Source: ZC4RG20 sp036381515 (GTDB lineage Bacteria > Pseudomonadota > Gammaproteobacteria > Steroidobacterales > Rariloculaceae). From it: a DNA stretch of 64,000 nucleotides. How positions within the stretch are numbered: position 1 is the first letter of the stretch; every line of letters begins with the position of its first letter. This document shows positions 40,248 to 48,990 of this stretch, piece by piece. A model generated the notes under the pieces. That model searched no databases. It saw only the letters and a list, made by a program, of their open reading frames with translations, and had not been told where the DNA came from. Location: contig DASVCR010000096.1 in the NCBI GenBank assembly GCA_036381515.1, positions 1-64,000 of the forward strand, written 5' to 3'. Both the position numbers and the translations under genes were made by a program.

Positions 40248-42740
40248 ATGAAATCTATCTTACGGTGGCTGCTCGCTTTTTTCGCCGGCGGGGCCGGTTT
40301 TGCGGCGGCCGTCGCGGCCCTCTTCGTCGGCGCGTATTACTACGTCGAGCCGAGCTTGCCGAACACGGAAGAGTTGCGCGAGGTGAAGTTCCAGATCCCT
40401 CTGCGCGTGTACTCGCGCGACGGGCGCCTGATGCAGCAGTTCGGCTCGCCCCGCACGCCCGTCTCGTACGAGCAGATCCCGCAGGTCCTCATCGACGCGC
40501 TGATCGCGGCCGAGGACGACCGCTTCTTCGAGCATCGGGGCGTCGATCCGGTCGCGGTCCTGAAGGCCATCGTGAACTACATCAGGGTGGCCGGCAGCGA
40601 AAGGGTGCCCGGGGGGAGCACGATCACGCAGCAGGTCGCCGGGCACTATTTCCTCGACCGCCGTGATTATTCCCCGATCCGCAAGTTCCGTGAGCAGATC
40701 CTCGCGCTGCGCATCGAGCGGGAGTTCACGAAGGAGGAAATCCTCGAGCTCTTCTTCAACACCTTTTTCTTTGGGCAAAACTCCTACGGCGTCGCGGCCG
40801 CGGCCCAGACCTATTTCGGCAAGGAGCTCAACGAGCTGACGCTCTCCGACGCGGCCATCCTCGCCGGCATCCCGCAGGGACCGTCGATCCACAACCCGAT
40901 CTACAGCCCCGAGAACGCGGCGAACCGGCGCGCCTACGTGCTCCGCCGGATGCGCGAGCTCGGCATGATCGACGAGCACGAGTACCGGCAGGCGATGGAG
41001 ACGCCGATCACGCGCGAGCGGCACGGCCTCGAGATCCAGCTGAACGCGCCGTACGTCGCCGAGATGGTTCGCCTCGAGATGATTCGCCGCTTCGGGCAGA
41101 CGGCCGCGCTGAGCGCCGGCCTGAAGGTGACGACGACGCTCGACAGCCGGCTGCAGACGGCGGCGCAGGAGGCCGTGCGGAACGGCATCATCGCGTACGA
41201 CGAGCGGCACGGTTACCGCGGCCCGGTCGCACGGCTCGAGCTGCCGACGGGCGTCGATCCCGCCGAGGCCGTCGCCGCCCTCGACGAGCAGGCGCTGCGC
41301 GACGCGCTCGCGGACTACGCGCCGCTCGCCGGCTTCGAGGCCGGCGTCGTGCGGCGCGTCGGCGACAGCGAAGCGGAAGTGTTCCTGCCTTCGAGCGGGT
41401 TCGAGACGATCGGGCTCGCGGCGGTCGAGTGGGCGGCGCGGTACATCAACGACGACCGAACGGGACCTGCTCCGCAGAAGGTCTCGGACGTCCTCGCCCC
41501 CGGCGACATCGTGCGCTTCAAGCGGCTCGACGACGGCACGCTGCGCCTCGCGCAGCTGCCGGAGGTCCAGGGGGCGCTCGTCGCGATCGATCCGATGGAC
41601 GGCGCGATCGTCGCGCTCGCCGGAGGCTTCGACTACTACCTCGACAAGTACAACCGCGCGGTGCAGGCGAAGCGCCAGCCGGGCTCGTCGATGAAGCCGT
41701 TCATCTATTCGGCCGCGCTCGAGCACGGCTACACGGTGGCGTCGATCGTCAACGACGCGCCGCTCGCGGTCGAGGACACAGAGCTCGAATACGTCTGGAA
41801 GCCGCGGAACTACACCGGCCGGACGTACGGCCCGGTCAGTCTGCGGTTTGCGCTGCAGCGGTCGCTGAATCTCGCGACGCTACGCGTGATCCGCGACGTC
41901 GGCGTGCTGAACACGGTGCGGCACCTGCAGCGTTTCGGCTTCGACGAGCTCGCGCTGCCGGCGAACGCGACGCTCGCGCTCGGCACGGGCAGCATCTCGC
42001 CGCTCGATCTCGCGGCGGGCTATGCGGTGTTCGCGAACGGCGGCTTCCGGATCGAGCCGTACTACATCGATCGCATCGAAGATGCGACCGGCGACGTGCT
42101 CTACGTCGCGAAGCCCGCGATCGCGTGCGGCGACTGCGACGAGGAGGACGCCGATCGGACCGACGAGGAACTTCTCGCGTCCATTCACGACGTGACCGAC
42201 CTCTATCCGCCGATCCGCAAGGCGCCGCGCGCGATCACGCCGCAGAACGCGTATCTCGTGTCGGACATGCTGCGCGACGTCGTGACGGTCCCCGGCGCCA
42301 CGGGCAATCGGGCGGGCCGCGCGCTCGGGCGCGACGACATCGCCGGGAAGACCGGCACGACGGACGACAATCGCGACACGTGGTTCGCCGGCTTCCATCC
42401 GAGCGTCGTCGCCGTCGCGTGGGTCGGCTTCAACGCGAATCGTCCGCTCGGCGCGAACGAGGTCGGCGGCACGACGGCGATCCCGATCTGGGTGGACTTC
42501 ATGAAGGAGGCGCTCGACGGCGTGCCGAAGCGCTGGCCCGACATGCCGCCCGGTATCGCGACCGTGCGCATCAATCCGGAGAACGGGCTGCGGGCGAACG
42601 GCTGCAGCCGCGACACGGTCCTCGAGATTTTCCGCATCGGCAACCTGCCGGATCCGGAGCCCGACTGCACGCCCGTGCTCAATCATCCGCCGGGCACGTC
42701 CGACGTCCCGACCATCAGCACGAACGACAAGATCTTCTGA
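40248..42740 (+). CDS. mrcA: Penicillin-binding protein 1A
   Basis: This 830-residue class A PBP has an N-terminal transmembrane helix (LLAFFAGGAGFAAAVAALFVGAY) and a GT51 glycosyltransferase domain (residues about 55-225: EDDRFFEHRGVDPVAV, GGSTITQQVAGHYFL, ILAGIPQGPS). An OB-like insert follows, then a transpeptidase domain with SxxK in GSSMKPFIYSAAL, SLN in RSLNLATL and KTGTT at about residue 703. It polymerises and cross-links peptidoglycan. ATG 40248 starts the standard membrane anchor. Divergent from pilM. Confidence 0.96.
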   Translation: MKSILRWLLAFFAGGAGFAAAVAALFVGAYYYVEPSLPNTEELREVKFQIPLRVYSRDGRLMQQFGSPRTPVSYEQIPQVLIDALIAAEDDRFFEHRGVDPVAVLKAIVNYIRVAGSERVPGGSTITQQVAGHYFLDRRDYSPIRKFREQILALRIEREFTKEEILELFFNTFFFGQNSYGVAAAAQTYFGKELNELTLSDAAILAGIPQGPSIHNPIYSPENAANRRAYVLRRMRELGMIDEHEYRQAMETPITRERHGLEIQLNAPYVAEMVRLEMIRRFGQTAALSAGLKVTTTLDSRLQTAAQEAVRNGIIAYDERHGYRGPVARLELPTGVDPAEAVAALDEQALRDALADYAPLAGFEAGVVRRVGDSEAEVFLPSSGFETIGLAAVEWAARYINDDRTGPAPQKVSDVLAPGDIVRFKRLDDGTLRLAQLPEVQGALVAIDPMDGAIVALAGGFDYYLDKYNRAVQAKRQPGSSMKPFIYSAALEHGYTVASIVNDAPLAVEDTELEYVWKPRNYTGRTYGPVSLRFALQRSLNLATLRVIRDVGVLNTVRHLQRFGFDELALPANATLALGTGSISPLDLAAGYAVFANGGFRIEPYYIDRIEDATGDVLYVAKPAIACGDCDEEDADRTDEELLASIHDVTDLYPPIRKAPRAITPQNAYLVSDMLRDVVTVPGATGNRAGRALGRDDIAGKTGTTDDNRDTWFAGFHPSVVAVAWVGFNANRPLGANEVGGTTAIPIWVDFMKEALDGVPKRWPDMPPGIATVRINPENGLRANGCSRDTVLEIFRIGNLPDPEPDCTPVLNHPPGTSDVPTISTNDKIF

Positions 42741-42749
42741 GCTTTTCCG

Positions 42750-43367
42750 ATGGGTAGGAGGAATTCCAGCCCGGCCCATGCCGCCCTGCGCGAGCGCCTC
42801 GCGCAGGCTGCCGCGCGGCTGATGATCGAGGGCGGCATCGAGGACTTTGGGCTCGCGAAGCGCAAGGCCGCGGAGAAGCTCGGCGTCAAGGATCTCGGCG
42901 CGCTGCCGAGCAACGCGCAGATCGCCGCAAGCGTGGCCGAGCGCCAGCGGATATTCGAGCCGCACGCGCAGCGGCGCCGCGTCGAGCATCTGCGCCGTAT
43001 CGCGTTGTCGGTGATGGACCTGCTCGAGCCGTTTCAGCCGCGTCTCGTCGGCGCGGTGCTCGCCGGCACCGCGACGGAGTCGTCGCCGATCGAGCTGCAC
43101 GCGTTTGCCGATTCGCCGGAGAGCGTCGCCGCGCGGCTCGTCGATCACGGGCTCATCGTGCGCGACTGCCAGCGCCGCTACCGCTACGCGGCGAACCGTG
43201 TGTCGCTCGTGCCGGGCTACCGATTCGTGCAGCAGGGCGCGGACGTCGTCGTCGTCACGTTCCCGGAGAACGGGTTGAGGGAGGCGCCGCTGTCTCCCGT
43301 CGATCAGCGGCCGATGCGCCGCGCGCCGCGGAGCGAGGTCGCCGAGCTCGCGAACGGGCACGACTGA
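42750..43367 (+). CDS. Conserved hypothetical protein, possible nucleotidyltransferase-like fold
   Basis: This 205-residue cytoplasmic protein lies nine bases after mrcA. The N-terminal half is helical (AALRERLAQAAARLMIEGGIEDFGLAKRKAAEKLGV). The central part, FQPRLVGAVLAGTATESSPIELHAFADSPESVAARL, has the strand-loop-strand look of a nucleotidyltransferase fold. The catalytic Gly-Ser and Asp pair of active nucleotidyltransferases is not seen. Function unknown. The tail (SPVDQRPMRRA) is low complexity. Confidence 0.75.
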   Translation: MGRRNSSPAHAALRERLAQAAARLMIEGGIEDFGLAKRKAAEKLGVKDLGALPSNAQIAASVAERQRIFEPHAQRRRVEHLRRIALSVMDLLEPFQPRLVGAVLAGTATESSPIELHAFADSPESVAARLVDHGLIVRDCQRRYRYAANRVSLVPGYRFVQQGADVVVVTFPENGLREAPLSPVDQRPMRRAPRSEVAELANGHD

Positions 43368-43418
43368 CCCGCGCTCTCCCACGCCGCCAGCGTTCAGCGT
43401 CCCGACAAGCATTGGGGC

Positions 43419-43543
43419 GTCCCGCCGGCAGCATCGTACGCTGCTCGGCGGGGACGCCGTGAATACGTCCCCTGTAGGCTCGCGCGCGCGCATCCCTGCG
43501 CGCGAGCGCCCCGCCGAGCAGCGTACGATGCTGCCGGCGGGAC
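43419..43543. repeat. Nested palindromic element A between convergent genes
   Basis: Arms 43419-43453 and 43509-43543 are a perfect 35-bp inverted repeat. Each arm is itself a hairpin (CCCGCCG and GCAGC stems closing around ATCGTAC). The 55-base centre holds GCCGTGAATACGTCCCCTGTAGGCT, split here for length as GCCGTGAATACG and TCCCCTGTAGGCT. A 10-bp stem GCTCGCGCGC/GCGCGCGAGC (43478-43487 with 43498-43507) follows, with loop GCGCATCCCT. The element fills the gap between the hypothetical gene (ends 43367) and gltA (ends 43574), which converge. A second copy of the same design is at 63010-63131. Confidence 0.9.
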
Positions 43544-43573
43544 TCGTGCCGATGTTTGAGTTTGACGAAGCGC

Positions 43574-44866
43574 TCAGCGCTCGCTGATAGGACGGTAATC
43601 CCGGCGGGTCGGCCCGACGTAGAGCTGCCGCGGCCGCCCGATGCGCGTGCTTGGATCCGTGACCATCTCCCGCCAGTGCGTGACCCAGCCGACGCAGCGG
43701 GCGATCGCGAACATCACCGTGAACATCGACTTCGGGATGCCGAGCGCGCGGTAGATGATCCCCGAGTAGAAGTCGACGTTCGGGTACAGGTTCTTCTCGA
43801 TGAAGTACTCGTCGCGGAGCGCGATCTCCTCGAGGCGCAGCGCGAGCTCGAAGAGCGGCTCGTCCTGACCGAGCTTCTCGAGCACGCGATGACACATCTC
43901 GCGGATGATCGCCGCGCGTGGATCGTAGCTCTTGTAGACGCGGTGCCCGAAGCCCATCAACCGGAACGGATCGTTCTTGTCCTTCGCGCGGGCGACGTAT
44001 TCGCCGATGCGGTCGACCGTGCCGATCTCCTCGAGCATGTTGATCACGGCCTCGTTCGCGCCGCCGTGCGCGGGGCCCCAGAGCGCCGACATGCCGGCCG
44101 CGATCGCGGCATACGGGTTCGTGCCCGAGCTGCCGGCCAGACGCACCGTGGACGTGCTGCAGTTCTGCTCGTGATCGGCGTGCAGGATGAACAGCAGATC
44201 GAGCGCCTCCGCGGCGACCGGGTCGACCTCGTACTCGTCCGAAGGCACCGCAAAGAACATGTGCAGCAGGTTGCTGCAGTAATCGAGCCGGTTCTGCGGG
44301 TAAACGAACGGCTGGCCCCGCGAATGCTTGTACGCGGCCGCGGCGATCGTCGGAATCTTTGCGATGATGCGGTACGCGAAGATGTCCCTGTCCCGCGGGT
44401 TATAGATGTCGGTGCTGTCGTGATAAAAGGCCGCCATCGACGCGACGACGCCCGCGACCATCGCCATCGGATGGGCGTTGTGATGGAAGCCGTTGAAGAA
44501 CCGCAGCAACGACTCGTTGATCATCGTATGCGTGCGGATCGAGTGGTCGAACTCCTCGAGCTGCGCCCGCGTCGGCAGCTCGCCGTGGAGCAACAGGTAC
44601 GCGACTTCGATGAAGCTCGACTGCTCGGCGAGCTGCTCGATCGGATAGCCGCGGTAAAGCAGGATGCCTGCCTCGCCGTCGATGTAGGTGATGCTGCTTT
44701 CGCAGCTCGCGGTGGACGCGTAACCGGGGTCGAACGTGAGCAGCCGACGCGAGGTGTAGAGCTGCGTGACGTCGACGACTTTGGGACCGAGCGTCGGCTC
44801 GCGTACCGGAAGCTCGAGCGATTCGCCCGACTCCGGGTCGGTGAGGCTCCAATGCTTACCTGTCAT
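43574..44866 (-). CDS. gltA: Citrate synthase (type II)
   Basis: This 430-residue enzyme condenses oxaloacetate and acetyl-CoA at entry to the TCA cycle. The catalytic residues are visible: His in ILHADHEQNCSTSTVR, His in GPAHGGANEAV and Asp in FGHRVYKSYDPRA. The Zn-free hexameric type II class is indicated by length and the N-terminal beta-domain (LELPVREPTLGPKVVDV). ATG 44866 has AGGTG upstream; a GTG three codons earlier is the alternative. A TATAAT promoter lies about 100 bases upstream. Confidence 0.96.
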   Translation of the reverse strand: MTGKHWSLTDPESGESLELPVREPTLGPKVVDVTQLYTSRRLLTFDPGYASTASCESSITYIDGEAGILLYRGYPIEQLAEQSSFIEVAYLLLHGELPTRAQLEEFDHSIRTHTMINESLLRFFNGFHHNAHPMAMVAGVVASMAAFYHDSTDIYNPRDRDIFAYRIIAKIPTIAAAAYKHSRGQPFVYPQNRLDYCSNLLHMFFAVPSDEYEVDPVAAEALDLLFILHADHEQNCSTSTVRLAGSSGTNPYAAIAAGMSALWGPAHGGANEAVINMLEEIGTVDRIGEYVARAKDKNDPFRLMGFGHRVYKSYDPRAAIIREMCHRVLEKLGQDEPLFELALRLEEIALRDEYFIEKNLYPNVDFYSGIIYRALGIPKSMFTVMFAIARCVGWVTHWREMVTDPSTRIGRPRQLYVGPTRRDYRPISER

Positions 44867-44968
44867 CCATCGCACCTGGCAGTGGCAAATCTAATTCTTC
44901 CGGCCCCTTGCCAGGGCGGAGTCGTCGGATGAGCGCGCCGGAGGAATCCGGTCGTGCGCAGAGGGCAC

Positions 44969-44996
44969 ATTATATCAGTGCCGACTCGCCCTCCAA
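44969..44996 (-). promoter_or_regulatory. Predicted gltA promoter
   Basis: A perfect -10 TATAAT (44974-44969) with a weak -35 TTGGAG (44996-44991), spaced 16 bases, points toward gltA. It sits just after the rpmE stop codon, so gltA is probably transcribed independently of rpmE. Confidence 0.6.
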
Positions 44997-45011
44997 GTTC
45001 GATGAACGCGG

Positions 45012-45224
45012 CTACTTTGCGGCGGACAATCCGTAACGACGGCGGAACTTGTCGACGCGCCCACCGGTGTCGACGATCTTTTGCTTCCCGGTGTAGAACG
45101 GATGACAAGCCGAGCAGACCTCGACGTGCATGTCCTCCGTATGCGTCGACCGCGTCTTGATGACGTTGCCGCAGCCGCACGTGATCGTGATCTCGCGGTA
45201 TTCGGGGTGGATGTCTGGCTTCAT
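45012..45224 (-). CDS. rpmE: 50S ribosomal protein L31 (zinc-binding form)
   Basis: This 70-residue protein matches E. coli L31 along its length: MKPDIHPEYREITITCGCGN, CSACHPFYTGKQKIVDTGGRVDKFRRRYG. The four Cys positions (C-x-C and C-x2-C) mark the zinc-containing type. A longer frame upstream is open but lacks homology; ATG 45224 with AAGGACC upstream is the start. Confidence 0.97.
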   Translation of the reverse strand: MKPDIHPEYREITITCGCGNVIKTRSTHTEDMHVEVCSACHPFYTGKQKIVDTGGRVDKFRRRYGLSAAK

Positions 45225-45253
45225 GGGACAAAAGGTCCTTAGCAGGGCGCGTG

Positions 45254-45282
45254 AGGATACTGTTCCGGGGGCGTGGACACAA
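45254..45282 (-). promoter_or_regulatory. Predicted rpmE promoter
   Basis: A -35 TTGTGT (45282-45277) and a -10 TATCCT (45259-45254) with a 17-base spacer give a short leader of about 22 bases before rpmE. This leaves the AT-rich tract further upstream unexplained by rpmE expression. Confidence 0.5.
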
Positions 45283-45316
45283 GCGGCGCTCGGCCGGCGG
45301 GGCCGAGGGCCGTCCG

Positions 45317-45532
45317 TTATCCACAAAATCTGTGCATAACTTTGTGGAAACCGAGCGGACAGAGCGACCGCGCGGGCTTGGAGCGGCAGGATTTCTTTCA
45401 GTTTGGTTAAAAAACGATCATTCGCATACTCATTTTGTTTTTCAACGGGTTGTCAAATCATATAAAGCACGTGTAACAGCTTTCGCCCGCAACGCGATTG
45501 ATTTGGCGAAGCGGCGACGGAGCTGTGCATAA
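45317..45532. other. DnaA-box cluster with AT-rich tract, possible replication origin
   Basis: Perfect DnaA boxes are TTATCCACA at 45317-45325 (plus) and TTATGCACA at 45339-45331 and 45532-45524 (minus). An 8-of-9 match lies next to the second (TGTGGAAAC, 45344-45352). Between the box groups, 45395-45475 is about 80 bases of AT-rich sequence (GGTTAAAAAACGATCATTCG onward), striking in this genome. The tract lies between the rdgB stop and the rpmE promoter, where no gene needs it. In E. coli the genes around this locus (rph, gmk-spoT-recG, dapF-xerC, ubiEJB, hslVU, rpmE) map near oriC. A DnaA-regulated site is the alternative. Confidence 0.38.
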
Positions 45533-45586
45533 GCCGCGCGGGCAGGGCACGTTGCCCCGCGCCCCGACGCAGACGAACGACGCGGT

Positions 45587-46201
45587 TCAGTGTTCGCGGA
45601 GTCGCTCGCCGAGCGCCGCGACGAGGCCGCGGAACGCCACGGCCCGATGGCTGATTGCGTTCTTGACGGCGGCTGGCAGCTCGGCCGCCGTGCAGCCGCG
45701 ATCCTCGACGAAGAAGACCGGATCGTAGCCGAAGCCGCCGGAGCCGGCCGGCCGAAGCGTGATCCGCCCGCGCCAGCTGCCGGTCGCGATGGTCGGCGCG
45801 GGATCGTCCGCGCTCTCCATCGCGACGACGACGCAATGGAACCGTGCGGTGCGGCGCTCGGGCGGCACACCCGCGAGGGCGTCGAGCAGGCGCGCGACGT
45901 TCGCGCGATCGTCCGCGGTGGGGCCCGCGAAGCGGGCAGACCGCACGCCCGGCAGCCCGCCGAGCGCGTCGACGGCGAGGCCGGAGTCATCCGCGATTGC
46001 CGGCAATCCCGTGCTGCGTGCCGCGTGCCGCGCCTTGATCAGCGCATTCTCGACGAACGTGCCGGCGGATTCCTCCGCGGGCTCGACGCCGAGCTCGCGT
46101 TGCGCGACGAGATCGAGCGGGAGATCAGCGAGCAGCGCGCGGATTTCGGCGAGCTTGCCGGGGTTGCCGGTCGCGACGACCCAGCGGCGCCCGACGCTCA
46201 T
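45587..46201 (-). CDS. rdgB: dITP/XTP pyrophosphatase (RdgB/HAM1)
   Basis: This 204-residue Ham1 family protein removes non-canonical purine NTPs. Motifs are VVATGNPGKLAEIRALL, SAGTFVENALIKARHA, IADDSGLAVDALGG, GFGYDPVFF and the C-terminal KNAISHRAVAFRGL. It overlaps the end of rph by four bases, the usual rph-rdgB pairing. Confidence 0.95.
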   Translation of the reverse strand: MSVGRRWVVATGNPGKLAEIRALLADLPLDLVAQRELGVEPAEESAGTFVENALIKARHAARSTGLPAIADDSGLAVDALGGLPGVRSARFAGPTADDRANVARLLDALAGVPPERRTARFHCVVVAMESADDPAPTIATGSWRGRITLRPAGSGGFGYDPVFFVEDRGCTAAELPAAVKNAISHRAVAFRGLVAALGERLREH

Positions 46202-46914
46202 CGCTCGAGCACGGCCGACTGCGCCTCGAGCAGGTGGCGCACGCCTTGCTCGGCGAGCCGGAGCAGCAGATCGAGCTCGTCACGTTTGAACGCGTGACCC
46301 TCGGCGGTCCCCTGGATCTCGACGAAGCCGCCGGCCTCGTTCATCACGACGTTCATGTCGGTCTCCGCTTCGGCATCCTCGGCGTAATCGAGATCGAGGA
46401 CCGGCACGCCTCGATAGATTCCGACGGAGACGGCAGCGATCTGCCCATGGATCGGATTGCGCTCGAGCTCCCGGCGCGCGTGCAGGCGCTCGGCCGCGAG
46501 CGCGAGCGCGACATAGCCGCCGGAGATCGCGGCCGTGCGCGTGCCGCCGTCCGCCTGCAGCACGTCGCAATCGATCGTGATCGTGCGCTCGCCGAGCGCG
46601 CGGCGGTCGACGACCGCGCGAAGGCTCCTGCCGATCAGGCGTTGAATCTCGAGCGTGCGCCCGCTCTGCTTGCCGCGCGACGCCTCACGCGGCGTCCGCG
46701 TATGCGTCGCGCCGGGAAGCATCCCGTACTCGGCGGTCACCCAGCCTTCCTGCCGGCCCTTCAGAAACGGCGGGACCTTCGCCTCGACCGACGCCGTGCA
46801 GAGGACGCGCGTGTCGCCGAACTCGACGAGGACCGAGCCTTCGGCGTGGCGCGTGTAGTCCGCGATGAAGCGCACCGGCCGCATCTCGTCGGGCCTGCGA
46901 TTGCTGGGACGCAT
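46198..46914 (-). CDS. rph: Ribonuclease PH
   Basis: This 238-residue phosphorolytic exonuclease trims tRNA 3' ends. It shows RHAEGSVLVEFGDTRVLCTASVE-type entry (here TRHAEGSVLVEFGDTRVLC), GWVTAEYGMLPGATHTRTPREA, RTLEIQRLIGRSLRAV, CDVLQADGGTRTAAI and DLDYAEDAEAETDMN. Length is standard (238 in E. coli), unlike the frameshifted K-12 copy. Start ATG 46914. Confidence 0.96.
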   Translation of the reverse strand: MRPSNRRPDEMRPVRFIADYTRHAEGSVLVEFGDTRVLCTASVEAKVPPFLKGRQEGWVTAEYGMLPGATHTRTPREASRGKQSGRTLEIQRLIGRSLRAVVDRRALGERTITIDCDVLQADGGTRTAAISGGYVALALAAERLHARRELERNPIHGQIAAVSVGIYRGVPVLDLDYAEDAEAETDMNVVMNEAGGFVEIQGTAEGHAFKRDELDLLLRLAEQGVRHLLEAQSAVLER

Positions 46915-47084
46915 CGACTAAGGAAAACCTCGCTCGTCGCGGGGCGGGCGCCGCCCCGGGCAGTCGACGATCGTGCCTGTCGCCGTCCGCCGCGGCAAGC
47001 CTGCGCGCCGCGCGAAGCCCGTCCGAGCCGGGATCGCCGCAGCGAGCGGAGGCTACGGCCGCCGCGTCAGGACGGGCACGTGGT

Positions 47085-47828
47085 CTAGTCGCCGAGCCAG
47101 CGCAGCGCCGCGACCGTCGTGTTGTCGCTGTACGGGTGATTCCGTGCGACGGCGCGTTCCGCGAGCACGCGCAGCGCCCGCTCGAGCGGCTGCGGCGGCC
47201 CGGAGAGCGCGGCGATCTCCGCGTCCTCGAGCCCGGCCCACAGGCCGTCGGAGCACGCGAGCAGCACGTCGCCCGGAGCGAGCTCCTTGCGGGCCGTGAC
47301 GCTCATGTTCGGCAGCGGCGTGTCTCCGCCGAGGCAGCACTCGACGAAGTTGCGCATCGGGTGCGAGCGCATCTCGCGCTCACCGATCACGCCCTCGCGC
47401 CGCAGCAGCTCGACGTGGCTGTGGTCCCGAGTGCGCTCGCGGACGTTGCCGTCGCGCAGCTGGTAGATGCGGCTGTCGCCGACGTGCGCCCAGTACGCGC
47501 CGCCGTCCTGCACGAGGCACACCGCGCAGGTCGCGCGCGGCTTGTGGTCGATCGCGACGCCGCGGCCGAGCTCGACGACCTTCGCGTGCGCGAGGGCCAG
47601 CGAGATGGTCAGGAATCCCTGCGGATCGAAGACGGCCTCGCCTTCGTCCGCGAAGCACTGCTTCAGCGTCGCGACGGTCACCTCGGCCGCCTTCGCCCCT
47701 TCGGCGTGGCCGCCCATGCCGTCGACGACGATGAGCAGCGCCGACTTTCCTCGCGCCAGCACGTCGACGCGGTCCTGATTGTCCTGTCGGTTCCCCGGGA
47801 GGCTGAGCTTCGAAAACTCAATGCGCAC
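47085..47828 (-). CDS. PP2C-family serine/threonine phosphatase
   Basis: This 247-residue protein has the PPM metal-site motifs: RQDNQDRVDV, IVVDGMGGHAEGA, YWAHVGDSRIYQL, LLACSDGLWAGL and PYSDNTTVAAL. It is a Stp1-like Mn/Mg phosphatase that would reverse Ser/Thr phosphorylation; a partner kinase is not encoded nearby. GTG 47828 starts the family-like MRIEFSKLSLPGNRQDNQD; longer frames upstream lack homology. It is divergent from yicC and near rph, as in several gammaproteobacteria. Confidence 0.9.
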   Translation of the reverse strand: MRIEFSKLSLPGNRQDNQDRVDVLARGKSALLIVVDGMGGHAEGAKAAEVTVATLKQCFADEGEAVFDPQGFLTISLALAHAKVVELGRGVAIDHKPRATCAVCLVQDGGAYWAHVGDSRIYQLRDGNVRERTRDHSHVELLRREGVIGEREMRSHPMRNFVECCLGGDTPLPNMSVTARKELAPGDVLLACSDGLWAGLEDAEIAALSGPPQPLERALRVLAERAVARNHPYSDNTTVAALRWLGD

Positions 47829-48121
47829 GGCGATATTCGCTCTTCGTTGTCGGTCGATGTGGTCGCGTTCGCGAGGGACGCGGGGCGCAATTCTGCTGGA
47901 AACCGATCGCACGATTCCGTCGAATACTACGCGAAATCGCGATGCGGCCGACCGACCGCCGGGAGTGTCTTCGAGCGCCCGATGAGCGTGCTGCGGCCGC
48001 GCATCGCTGCGGCGATCGTTCGTCGGACCGGCTCCTTTTGAGCCGCGAGCGCGATCGCGCCGTACCGGCCATGTGCGGGCTGCTAGACTAGGCGCGCAGT
48101 AGCTCAACACGGAATCCGACC

Positions 48122-48988
48122 TTGCCGCACAGCATGACAGGCTTCGCGGGCGCAGAGGCCGAGAGCCCGCCGTTCCGGCTGGCCTGGGAGCTGCGCAGCG
48201 TGAACCATCGTTTCCTCGACGTCTCGATTCGGCTGCCGGAGGAGCTGCGCGCGCTCGAGGCCGCGTGCCGCGACATCCTCGCGGAGCACGTCCGCCGCGG
48301 AAAGGTCGACTGCACGCTGAAGGTCAGCGTCGCGGACGATTCGAGCGGCGCCGCGGAGGTCGATGCCGCGGGCCTGGCCGCGCTCGCCGCGCTCGAGGGC
48401 CGCGTGAGGCAGGCCTTCCCGGAGGCCCGCCCTCTGACCGTTTACGAGGTGCTGCGCTGGCCGGGCGTGCTCAAGGAGCGCGAGCTCGATCTCGCAGCGC
48501 TCGAGGAGCCGGTCCGGAGGGCGCTGCGCGAGGCCGCCGCCACGCTCGAGGCGACGCGCGCGCGGGAGGGCGAGCGCCTCGCGGCGCTCGTCGAGGAACG
48601 GCTCGACGCGATCGTCGCGCGGCTCGCCGCCGTGCGGCCCGCCGTCGAGAGCGCGCAGGAGCGCTATCGGCAGAAGCTCGTCGAGCGGCTCGCGCGGCTC
48701 GACGTTCAGGCGCAGCCCGAGCGTCTAGAGCAAGAGCTCGTGCTCGTCGCGCAGCGTTTCGACGTCAGCGAGGAGGTGGATCGGCTCGGCGCGCACGTCG
48801 TCGAGATGCGCGAGGTCCTGAAGCGCCGCGAGCCGATCGGCCGGCGGCTCGATTTCCTGATCCAGGAGATGAACCGCGAAGCGAACACGCTCGGCTCCAA
48901 GGCGCAGGACGAGGAGCTGACGCGGACGGCCGTCGACCTCAAGGTCCTGATCGAGCAGATGCGCGAGCAGGTCCAGAACCTGGAGTAG
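48122..48988 (+). CDS. yicC: YicC-family endoribonuclease
   Basis: This 288-residue protein starts with the family sequence (M)xxSMTGFAGAE. It also has WELRSVNHRFLDVSIRLPEELR, RGKVDCTLKV and a conserved C-terminal block: LIQEMNREANTLGSKAQDEEL, then VDLKVLIEQMREQVQNLE. TTG 48122 is the start that aligns with relatives; ATG 48134 would remove the first four residues. YicC proteins are reported RNases affecting sRNA turnover. Directly precedes gmk by two bases. Confidence 0.94.
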   Translation: MPHSMTGFAGAEAESPPFRLAWELRSVNHRFLDVSIRLPEELRALEAACRDILAEHVRRGKVDCTLKVSVADDSSGAAEVDAAGLAALAALEGRVRQAFPEARPLTVYEVLRWPGVLKERELDLAALEEPVRRALREAAATLEATRAREGERLAALVEERLDAIVARLAAVRPAVESAQERYRQKLVERLARLDVQAQPERLEQELVLVAQRFDVSEEVDRLGAHVVEMREVLKRREPIGRRLDFLIQEMNREANTLGSKAQDEELTRTAVDLKVLIEQMREQVQNLE

Positions 48989-48990
48989 GC

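Noticed and set aside
45463..45478. Possible parS site (TAAAGCACGTGTAACA) near the DnaA boxes
   Set aside because: Only 11 of 16 bases match the TGTTTCACGTGAAACA consensus and one half-site is almost absent.
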